Below, one piece after another: positions 16,553 to 24,250 of a stretch of DNA of 64,000 nt. The stretch lies in assembly GCA_944322005.1 (NCBI GenBank), contig CALUNL010000003.1, forward strand, positions 1 to 64,000. The letters run 5' to 3'. Source of the DNA: an uncultured Alistipes sp. GTDB taxonomy: Bacteria; Bacteroidota; Bacteroidia; Bacteroidales; Rikenellaceae. Below the pieces are notes generated by a model. It was not told the origin of the DNA. It saw only the letters and a program-made list of their open reading frames with translations, and did no database searches. A program made the translations under genes and the position numbers. Numbering within the stretch: position 1 is the first letter of the stretch; the number at the start of each line of letters is the position of its first letter.

Positions 16553-17281
16553 TTATTTCCACTCTATAGTGGCACGGCATGCGACCGTTCCATCCTCGGA
16601 CGTAACCTCGAACATGGAGATATTGTTCCTCTGGGCATACCCCACCTTCAAGGTCTGGCCGAGACGGCATTCATGCATGAAATGAACATCGAGACGCAAC
16701 GGCTTGTTTTCACGCAACAGGTCGATAGGGAGCATGTCAATCATCCTGGTAATGTAGCGCATCGTATTCATATGGCAGTTGAAGTCGATATCGCTGTATA
16801 CAACCTTGTGTTCAGAAACTGTGTCCGCCTCTACAGACGATATCTTACGCGGCAGTGCACACGGAGAAGGGGCATCACAAAGGAACGGCGTACACAATGA
16901 CTCTATTTCAGTAAGAGAGACAGGCACCCGTTTTACGAAGTCTATAAGGCACCACTGTGTAACGGCCCGTGAAAATATGTTTCCCGACTTGTCCACGAGC
17001 TCGAAATTTCGGGTGGAAATCACACGGCTGTTCTCGTTGACCCACGTCCGTAAATCGAACTCTTCGTATTGCGACGGCCGTCTGTCTATTTCTATTGCCA
17101 TACGCGACAGCACCCACGAGCGGTTGGCCTTCGAGAGGACATCCACACCGAAGCCTTTGTGCTGTGCATCAGTCCCGGCCGTGTTGAGTATGAAATCGCC
17201 GATAGAGGAGACTGTTGCATTCAACGTAAAATCAACGAATTGAGGGTCGACGGAATAATGATAAACAGTTTTTTCAGCCAT
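16553..17281 (-). CDS. Acyl-ACP thioesterase
   Basis: A 242-residue double-hotdog protein of the FatA/FatB type that releases fatty acids from acyl carrier protein. The first hotdog has the hydrophobic helix and W-x-L-x-R segment, and the segment DIDFNCHMNTMRY carries the catalytic Asn-x-His pattern followed by the family Asn and Tyr. Length agrees with bacterial members. Its promoter is at 17304-17335. Confidence 0.88.
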   Translation of the reverse strand: MAEKTVYHYSVDPQFVDFTLNATVSSIGDFILNTAGTDAQHKGFGVDVLSKANRSWVLSRMAIEIDRRPSQYEEFDLRTWVNENSRVISTRNFELVDKSGNIFSRAVTQWCLIDFVKRVPVSLTEIESLCTPFLCDAPSPCALPRKISSVEADTVSEHKVVYSDIDFNCHMNTMRYITRMIDMLPIDLLRENKPLRLDVHFMHECRLGQTLKVGYAQRNNISMFEVTSEDGTVACRATIEWK

Positions 17282-17303
17282 AATATCGTTTTTTTAGTCA
17301 TTG

Positions 17304-17335
17304 CAAATATACTTTTTTCCGCGCAAGTTCGACAA
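17304..17335 (-). promoter_or_regulatory. Promoter of the acyl-ACP thioesterase gene
   Basis: Minus strand TTG (17335-17333), 21-nt spacer, TATATTTG (17311-17304); leader about 18 nt. Confidence 0.55.
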
Positions 17336-17418
17336 TTTTACGAAAGTTTTATCGTTTATAATGCGTGCAAATAGGGATTGAGGCAGAAGCATAGGCAACG
17401 GCAGTGCACGAATATTTT

Positions 17419-17450
17419 TTTGGTTCTGTGGTTATTTAATCATATATTTG
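17419..17450 (+). promoter_or_regulatory. Promoter of the HTH-M16 pair
   Basis: TTTG (17419-17422), a 20-nt spacer, TATATTTG (17443-17450): both boxes match the Bacteroidetes consensus. Confidence 0.75.
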
Positions 17451-17506
17451 TACGGGTGTGTATATAGAAATAATGTATAACATCTAAATTAAGGAGGAAA
17501 AAAACT

Positions 17507-17716
17507 ATGGCAGTGGTAGTAAAACTGGCATCTGTGATGGCAAAGAGGAGAATGTCTTTGGGTGAGTTGGCTGAAAGAATTCACATTACGCCGGCAAATC
17601 TGTCCATTCTCAAGACGGGCAAGGGAAAGGCAATACGCTTCTCGACCCTGTCTGCAATCTGTCACGAGCTGAAATGCCAGCCGGGAGACATACTTGAATA
17701 CGTAGACAAGGATTAA
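17507..17716 (+). CDS. Small Cro/C1-type HTH regulator (YozG-like)
   Basis: A 69-residue DNA-binding protein consisting only of an HTH_26-type domain: MSLGELAERI, the turn HITPANLSIL, the recognition helix around KTGKGKAIRF, and CQPGDILEY, the usual family end. It has an unusually perfect AAGGAGG (17491-17497) nine bases before the ATG, in a genome where most genes lack such a site. It lies 35 nt before an M16 protease gene and is likely transcribed with it. Confidence 0.88.
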   Translation: MAVVVKLASVMAKRRMSLGELAERIHITPANLSILKTGKGKAIRFSTLSAICHELKCQPGDILEYVDKD

Positions 17717-17751
17717 CATCTCAAATACTCTAACAACTTAATTAAGGAAAT

Positions 17752-20595
17752 ATGAAACGTTTAATGATGTTTGCAGCGGCTATTTTCACTACCGTTGCAA
17801 CGTTCGCCCAGCCAGCCAATGTCCAGCAGCAGCCACAGATCCCTGTCATTCCAAATGATCCGGATGTGAAGGTCGGACAACTGGAGAATGGCATGCGCTA
17901 TTACATCCGTCACAACGACAAGCAGAAAGGTCTGGCCGACTTCTACATCCTGCACGACGTGGGAGCCATACAGGAGGATGACTCACAGCAGGGACTGGCC
18001 CACTTCCTCGAGCACATGGCCTTCAACGGCACCAAGAACTTCCCGGGCAAGTCGCTTATAAAGTACCTCGAGAAGATCGGTGTTAAGTTCGGCACCAACC
18101 TCAATGCCGGCACGTCGTGGGACTACACGCAGTATCTGATAAAGGATGTGCCTATCGTACGCCCGCAGGTTGTCGACTCCGCGCTCCTCATACTGCATGA
18201 CTGGTCACACTTCATCGCCCTCGAGCCTGATGAGATAGACGCCGAGCGCGGTGTGATTATGGAGGAGCTCCGCACCCGCGACAACGCAAGCTGGCGATCG
18301 ACCATACAGTACCTCAAAGCCGTCGGCAAGGGAAGCCGCTACGAGCACCGCAACCTTATCGGTTACCTCGACGGGCTGAAGTCGTTCGACCACTCGGCTC
18401 TCGAGAACTTCTACCACACGTGGTACCGTCCTGACTACCAGGCGGTGGTTGTCGTAGGAGACATCGATGCCGACGAGGTTGAGGCAAAGGTCAAGGCCCT
18501 GATGTCCGACATACCTGCCGCACCGGCCGACGCACCGAAGAAGGAGGTAATCGTAATCGAGGACAACGCGGAGCCTATCGTATCGATATTCTCCGACCCG
18601 GAGATGCTTCGCAGTGACGCAAGCATCATGTTCAAGCACCAGGCCCTCCCGCGCGAACTCAACAACACGATTCTCGCCGAGAAGCTCGCGCTTGTAAACT
18701 CTCTCGGCTCGCAGATGGCCAACATGCGTCTGAACGAGATAGCAATGAAGCCGGATGCACCGTTTACCTCTTCGTATCTCTATTATGGAGGCATCGGCAT
18801 CTGCCCTACCCTCGACATGCTTACATTGAGCGTCGAGACGAAGGACGGTCACCTTCTTGACGGCATCAAGGCTTCGTACACCGAGCTCGAAAGAATCCGC
18901 CAGCACGGATTCACGTTCGGCGAGCTGGAGCGTGCCAAGATGAACGTCCTCAAGCGTGAGGAGAGCGCATATGCCAACCGCAACGACCGCAAGAACCAGG
19001 AGTATGTACGCCGCTACATCGCCAACTTCAGCGACAACGCCCCGATGCCGAGCGCAGAGGTTGAGTGGCAACTGGACAGCGTCCTGATTCAGAACATAAC
19101 CCTCGAGGAGGTAAACGAGGTATTCAAGTCGTATGTTACCGACAACAACCAGGTGATATGTGTCAACTCCCCTGTCAAGGAGGGTGTGGCAGTACCTACC
19201 GAAGAGCAGATTCTCTCGACCATCAAGGCTGTCAAGGAGTCCTCGATAGAGCCGTATAAGGACGACACCAAGAAGGTGCCTCTCATCGATGACGAGAAGG
19301 CGCTCAAGGGTTCCAAGGTAAAGAGCACTGTCGTAAACGAGGAACTCGGAACCACCGAATGGACGCTCAAGAACGGCGTACGCGTAATTGTAAAGCCGAC
19401 CGATTTCAAGGCCGACGAGGTAATCGTCAAACTTGACTCCAACAACGGACTCTCCAACCTCAGCGACGAGGATTTCTATACCGGAGAGAATCTCCCTTAC
19501 GTAATGTCCGAGATGGGCGTATCTAAGTTCTCGTCCAATGAGCTTACGAAGCAGCTCTCCGGCAAGAAGGCAGCCGTATACCTCGCCTCCACCGGCGATT
19601 ACGAATTGAGCATCGTTGGTACCGGTTCACCGAAGGATCTGGAGACCATCATGCAGCTCCTCTACCTGCAGGTGAACGAACCGAGGTTCGACGAGAACGA
19701 CTTCAATACCACGAAGAACAAGTATATGAGCTTTGTCGGCAACCTCGAGACCAATCCTGATTATATTATGAACAAGGAGGTGACCAAGACTCTCTACAGC
19801 GACAACTTCCGCAAGAAGGTGATTTCGAAAGAGACTCTCGGTGCCGTAGACTTCGCACGTCTGGAGCCGGTTTACAACAAGTTGTTCGGCAATATCCGCA
19901 ACTTCACGGTATATATCATCGGAAACGTCAACCTTGATACCCTCAAGCCGCTTGTAGAGAAATACATCGGCTCGATGAACGCCGATAAGAAGGCGGTTCT
20001 CGAGAAGGTCGATGACGGTGTACGCTTCGTAAAGGGCAACGTCAAGAACGACTTCCGCTTCCCGATGAAGCAGCCGAAGGTAGGTATATGCCGCATCTTC
20101 TCCGGTGAGATTCCTTACACGCTTGAGAACCAGATCAACATGCAGTTCCTCTCGCAGATACTCCGTTCGCGCTATACCGAGTCCATCCGCGAGGAGAAGG
20201 GCGGAAGCTACTCCATCTTCGTCGACGGACAGATGTCGCCGGACTTCGTCAACAAATATGCGCTCATGATTCAGTTCGACACCAACGAGGAGTTGGCCGA
20301 CGAGATGGGTGAAATCGTTGTTGCGGAGCTTAAGAGCATCGCCGACAACGGTCCTCGCACCGAGGATGTCGAGAAGTGCCGCGAGTACATGCTCAAGAAC
20401 TGGGAGAATGAGCTCATCAGTAACTCCAGCTGGTTGAACATGCTTGTCAAGAACGACCGCAACGGCTTCGACTACACGAAGTACAAGAAGATTGTAGGCT
20501 CGGTAACCAACGCCGATATACAGAACCTCATGAAGAAGATTCTCGGCGACGGTAACGATGCATACATAATCATGCGTCCGGAAAAGGCAGAGTAA
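17752..20595 (+). CDS. M16 family zinc metallopeptidase (two-domain, secreted)
   Basis: A 947-residue pitrilysin/insulinase-type protease. Signal peptide 1-20 (cleavage near TFAQ). The inverted zinc motif HFLEH is at residues 84-88 with the third ligand E165 in the AERGVIMEE segment, 77 residues on. The second M16 half (about 540-940) lacks a zinc motif, as usual, and keeps the late segment REEKGGSYS, typical of the closing half. It probably degrades peptides in the periplasm or at the outer membrane. It is followed by a clear terminator. Confidence 0.93.
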   Translation: MKRLMMFAAAIFTTVATFAQPANVQQQPQIPVIPNDPDVKVGQLENGMRYYIRHNDKQKGLADFYILHDVGAIQEDDSQQGLAHFLEHMAFNGTKNFPGKSLIKYLEKIGVKFGTNLNAGTSWDYTQYLIKDVPIVRPQVVDSALLILHDWSHFIALEPDEIDAERGVIMEELRTRDNASWRSTIQYLKAVGKGSRYEHRNLIGYLDGLKSFDHSALENFYHTWYRPDYQAVVVVGDIDADEVEAKVKALMSDIPAAPADAPKKEVIVIEDNAEPIVSIFSDPEMLRSDASIMFKHQALPRELNNTILAEKLALVNSLGSQMANMRLNEIAMKPDAPFTSSYLYYGGIGICPTLDMLTLSVETKDGHLLDGIKASYTELERIRQHGFTFGELERAKMNVLKREESAYANRNDRKNQEYVRRYIANFSDNAPMPSAEVEWQLDSVLIQNITLEEVNEVFKSYVTDNNQVICVNSPVKEGVAVPTEEQILSTIKAVKESSIEPYKDDTKKVPLIDDEKALKGSKVKSTVVNEELGTTEWTLKNGVRVIVKPTDFKADEVIVKLDSNNGLSNLSDEDFYTGENLPYVMSEMGVSKFSSNELTKQLSGKKAAVYLASTGDYELSIVGTGSPKDLETIMQLLYLQVNEPRFDENDFNTTKNKYMSFVGNLETNPDYIMNKEVTKTLYSDNFRKKVISKETLGAVDFARLEPVYNKLFGNIRNFTVYIIGNVNLDTLKPLVEKYIGSMNADKKAVLEKVDDGVRFVKGNVKNDFRFPMKQPKVGICRIFSGEIPYTLENQINMQFLSQILRSRYTESIREEKGGSYSIFVDGQMSPDFVNKYALMIQFDTNEELADEMGEIVVAELKSIADNGPRTEDVEKCREYMLKNWENELISNSSWLNMLVKNDRNGFDYTKYKKIVGSVTNADIQNLMKKILGDGNDAYIIMRPEKAE

Positions 20596-20613
20596 TCACA
20601 AAATATCCGAGAC

Positions 20614-20647
20614 TAAAGCGGGGCCCAATACAAGGTCCCGCTTTTTT
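20614..20647 (+). terminator. Terminator after the M16 protease gene
   Basis: GC-rich stem AAAGCGGGGCC with GGTCCCGCTTT (one mismatch), short loop, then a T run. Confidence 0.85.
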
Positions 20648-20664
20648 ATATCGGTTTTTAGCAG

Positions 20665-20672
20665 TATCTTTG
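20665..20672 (+). promoter_or_regulatory. -7 box (TATCTTTG) for the S41 peptidase gene
   Basis: A perfect TAnnTTTG, 58 bases before the ATG; the -33 element is unclear. Confidence 0.5.
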
Positions 20673-20730
20673 GAAATACGTTCGAGAGAGAACGTTGCAA
20701 TTCCCATTTCAGCAGCAAATATTCTGACAT

Positions 20731-22428
20731 ATGAAAAGAGACCTGTTTACATTTGCGTCCGTAATTTTGTTCTCGGCACTTGCACTCGCATGTTGCGGAG
20801 TCAGTTCCGTAAAATCACTTTCGACGGAGGAGGCGCGGGCGGCGCTGACGCTCCCGCAGACACCCGACAGCGCACAACTGTCCGCCGCGGCACAGACTGC
20901 CCGGATATGGGGTTTTGCCAAATACCACCACCCTGCATTCTCCAATAAATCGATGAACGCAGATGCCGAATATTTCACCCTTCTGAACCGCATCATCAAC
21001 TCGCCGGATTCGGCTCGCAACGGTATATTTGCGGATTGGATTGCTGCACTTGGACCTTTCTCCACACGTGAAGGCGCCGATGAGAGGCTCGAAGTCTTCA
21101 ACGACTTCGGATGGGTTGCCGATACGCTGCTCCTTGGCGGGCCGTTAAGCCACATGCTGACGGAGATACGCCGGGCCGACCCTGGCAAAAACCGTTATGT
21201 AAAACAAACCCCGGTCAATGTATCATACATCGAACCGCAATATACGGATATTCCGGACGATGACATCGCATACAGGCTGCTCGGCGTGGCCAAATTCTGG
21301 AACGCCGTCGACAGTTACTCGCCCAACCGCAATCTGACGGACCGCCCATGGGACGAAGTGCTTGCCGACTATACGGCGATGGCATTCGACCGTTCGGTCG
21401 ACTTCCAGGCTCTCTACTCCCGTATGGTAACGGAGCTGTGCGACTCGCATGTCAATTCGTGGTTCATCCCGATATTCGGCGGGCGGTTCGTACCGGCCCT
21501 GTGCCGCTTTGCCGAAGAACGGCTCTTCGTTGCGGACACATGTACGCTTGTGGCCAATGATTTCCGCGTCGGTGACGAGATTCTCCGTATCGACGGCAAA
21601 AGCCCTGCTGCCCGTCTGGCAGAACTCGCACCGTATATACCCCACTCCAACCGGGCTTCACTTCTGCGCTACGGCTCCTATGCATCGTTGCTGACAGCGA
21701 AAAGCGAGGTTCAGGTCGAGTATCGGCGCGACGGGGATGTCCGCTCGTCAACCATATCCACGGTCGCCGGGGAAGACTTTGTCGGACGAATCTACAAACA
21801 CATGTATTCACCCGAAAAACCGACATTCGAGGAGGTCGCTGACGGCATAGCCTGCATCCGCATCGGTTCCCTCACATGTGCCGACGAAAAGGAGCTTGAA
21901 GGCCTTCTGCAACAGTACGACAAACTGATTATCGACCTTCGTGCCTACCCGGCCGAATATGACGTGATTCACCGGCTGCTTCCGAAGTATCTCTTCTCCG
22001 AGGCCAGGGAGTATATTGCCGTGCTGCTGCCTCAGGCAGATACTCCGGGGGCCGTAATACGCAAGGTCGAGTCGACGGCACGGACTTACGACCCAGACAA
22101 GCTTTTCGGAGGAAAGGTCGTATTGTTGGTCGATGCCTGCTCGCAGTCGATGTCCGAATACTTCACGATGTCCCTGCAGACAATCCCGGGTGCGGTGACA
22201 ATCGGCAGCCAGACGGCCGGTGCCGACGGAGATGTGACGCGCATACAGTTGCCGTATGCGTCATTCAATCTCACGGGTCTCGGCGTATGCTATCCCGACG
22301 GGCAGAATGCCCAGCGCAGCGGCGTGAAGATTGACATCGTGGTCGAGCCGACGGCCGAAGGGATGCGTCAAGGCATGGACGAACAGATGCAGGCCGCAAT
22401 CGGCTATCTGAATGGGAGCGACATATAA
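20731..22428 (+). CDS. S41 family peptidase, lipoprotein
   Basis: A 565-residue tail-specific-protease-like protein. The N terminus has a lipobox ending ALALAC (Cys21), so it is probably membrane-anchored. Residues 40-150 form a helical N-terminal domain with the WGFAKYHHP motif seen in S41 subfamily members of Bacteroidetes. The C-terminal half carries the serine-region SQSMSEYF (471-478), where family members have a Ser-x-x-x-Glu arrangement, followed by GSQTAGADGDV. There is a region resembling a PDZ domain around 270-330. Catalytic residues are placed by comparison of motif order only. Confidence 0.82.
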   Translation: MKRDLFTFASVILFSALALACCGVSSVKSLSTEEARAALTLPQTPDSAQLSAAAQTARIWGFAKYHHPAFSNKSMNADAEYFTLLNRIINSPDSARNGIFADWIAALGPFSTREGADERLEVFNDFGWVADTLLLGGPLSHMLTEIRRADPGKNRYVKQTPVNVSYIEPQYTDIPDDDIAYRLLGVAKFWNAVDSYSPNRNLTDRPWDEVLADYTAMAFDRSVDFQALYSRMVTELCDSHVNSWFIPIFGGRFVPALCRFAEERLFVADTCTLVANDFRVGDEILRIDGKSPAARLAELAPYIPHSNRASLLRYGSYASLLTAKSEVQVEYRRDGDVRSSTISTVAGEDFVGRIYKHMYSPEKPTFEEVADGIACIRIGSLTCADEKELEGLLQQYDKLIIDLRAYPAEYDVIHRLLPKYLFSEAREYIAVLLPQADTPGAVIRKVESTARTYDPDKLFGGKVVLLVDACSQSMSEYFTMSLQTIPGAVTIGSQTAGADGDVTRIQLPYASFNLTGLGVCYPDGQNAQRSGVKIDIVVEPTAEGMRQGMDEQMQAAIGYLNGSDI

Positions 22429-22450
22429 CCGCATTCCGAAACGAGGATAT

Positions 22451-22489
22451 AAAAAGATGGAGGGAATCAATTGATTCCCTCCATCTTTT
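22451..22489. terminator. Bidirectional terminator between the S41 peptidase gene and the nuclease operon
   Basis: A perfect long palindrome, AAAAGATGGAGGGAATCAA and its complement, with A and T runs on either side. It ends both convergent units. Confidence 0.95.
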
Positions 22490-22511
22490 CGTATTCGGAC
22501 CAGCCGGGCGG

Positions 22512-24218
22512 TTAATCGAGACCGCCCCACTCGTCGTCTTCCACGCCTACCCATGGAACGTAATAGGAGTTGATCTCCTGATCATATTCTGCATTAGGAA
22601 CTGTTATACGCCATGTTGCCGGCTCTGATGTCAAGGCAAGTTTACCGTCGACGATCGAAAGGTATTTGTCCCCGTGTGCTATCGTATAGTTGTAATCCGA
22701 TACCATGCCGAGCGTAAACGCATACGCTTCGTTGTAGTCGATGCACTTGTCGGTCGGAGTCACTGCCTCAAACGAAACACTCTCTCCAACGGCCTTGAGC
22801 GCATAGCTTGAATCATTCACGGTAAATACTATGGCACTTGTCAACGCGCCGAACGAAGGATAGTTCACGAACTTGTCAAACGGAGACTCAGGATTGCCAT
22901 CCGTGTAGCGTGTATAGAATGTCGGACGCACTACATTGGCCTCCTCCGCATTCTCACGCGGTACAAGCACAACCGAAGCCGCATCAACGTCATATGCTAT
23001 GAACTTCGAATCGAGTGATATGCGGTATGTTCCGTTGCTTCCGTCCGGCGTCATTGCCTTAACCTGCTCTGCGGACATGTAGTCCTCATCAGCGAACTGA
23101 ATGTCGCCGTAACGGCTCACCGAAAGCTGGTATGCACCGAAATTGTATGTCCACGACTTGGAATATATGCTGTATATGGCCAGCAGATTGCCCTTTGCTC
23201 CGTTCTTGACCACGGCACGATCCGAGAATCTCGAATAGCCGCTGGTGCGGAGTGTGTATGCTCCGGCAGCCATTCCCGTCGAAGGCGGGTTAGGAAGATA
23301 CGAGAAGAGAACAGATCCGTAAAGGTTGCCGCCATCCTCGGTATATGCCCACTTATACCACGGTTTTGTCAGAATACCGTTGGCGTAGTTCATATTCTCG
23401 GTATAAAGCCAGCTCGGATAGATATTGTCGCCTATTCCGCTCGCGGTCTGTCCTCTCTGGTCGAGAACACCGGCATACATGCAGGTCAGGTTCTTGAAAT
23501 ATATCAGACGACCGAGCATCTTTCTTCCGTTCTGTCCGTTTATCGTTCCGTAGTTGGTCTCGTCTATAACCGGGATGTCCACGCCCTCGACCAGCGTTGT
23601 AGGTTCGCCGACGAATACATGCTCTGCGATTACCGTCAAATCGTCGATTGACGAGTTGGCGTAGAATTTGTGCTCGTCACGCTTGTTGAACGAATCAGTA
23701 GGACCCGCTCCGATGGAGAGCATCATTCGGTAGTTGCCTATGTAGAGGTCCTTTACGCGTACATACACCCACGTCGAAGGTATCTCTATCGGGGAGACCG
23801 CAGGATCGAATTCACCCATAGGATACTTGAGGTAGTTTCCACTGGTAAGGCGCACCTCTATCGCTCCGGTATCATCAAGCAGATAAAGCGACTTGTAGAT
23901 GTTGCCCTGCTCATCGTTCGAGATAACCTTTCCCCGGATATAGTAATCGTCTGGTTCGCCCTCGATACTTCCGAACTGATAATATTTGGTATCGCTCCAG
24001 TCACTGTTCTCGCCGCTTACGAAACTGGTATCGCCCGTCTTCTGGGCATATATCTGCTTCAGCTCCTCGATGGTCTTGTACTCGCACTCAGGGAATGCCT
24101 CCTCGAACGCCTCCTTCGAGTCATAGGTAACCAACGGCGGAACCTCGTCGAACTTGTTGTAACAACCGGTAATCATCAGGCCGGCCGTCAGCATCAACAT
24201 ATATTTTGTAAACTTCAT
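22512..24218 (-). CDS. DUF5689 domain lipoprotein
   Basis: A 568-residue outer-surface lipoprotein (lipobox GLMITGC, Cys19). Residues about 45-250 match DUF5689, with the YYIRGKVISNDEQGNIYKSL strand pair typical of an OB-like fold. The C-terminal part (about 250-560) contains aromatic-rich segments such as SYSRFSDRAVVKNG. It is the last gene of a five-gene operon with a TonB receptor and two nucleases. Such lipoproteins are likely ligand-binding partners of the receptor, taking the place of SusD, which is absent. Binding to nucleic acid is inferred from context. Confidence 0.78.
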   Translation of the reverse strand: MKFTKYMLMLTAGLMITGCYNKFDEVPPLVTYDSKEAFEEAFPECEYKTIEELKQIYAQKTGDTSFVSGENSDWSDTKYYQFGSIEGEPDDYYIRGKVISNDEQGNIYKSLYLLDDTGAIEVRLTSGNYLKYPMGEFDPAVSPIEIPSTWVYVRVKDLYIGNYRMMLSIGAGPTDSFNKRDEHKFYANSSIDDLTVIAEHVFVGEPTTLVEGVDIPVIDETNYGTINGQNGRKMLGRLIYFKNLTCMYAGVLDQRGQTASGIGDNIYPSWLYTENMNYANGILTKPWYKWAYTEDGGNLYGSVLFSYLPNPPSTGMAAGAYTLRTSGYSRFSDRAVVKNGAKGNLLAIYSIYSKSWTYNFGAYQLSVSRYGDIQFADEDYMSAEQVKAMTPDGSNGTYRISLDSKFIAYDVDAASVVLVPRENAEEANVVRPTFYTRYTDGNPESPFDKFVNYPSFGALTSAIVFTVNDSSYALKAVGESVSFEAVTPTDKCIDYNEAYAFTLGMVSDYNYTIAHGDKYLSIVDGKLALTSEPATWRITVPNAEYDQEINSYYVPWVGVEDDEWGGLD

Positions 24219-24250
24219 AATCTCTTCTGTTTTTAAAGTCGGTTAAGCCA

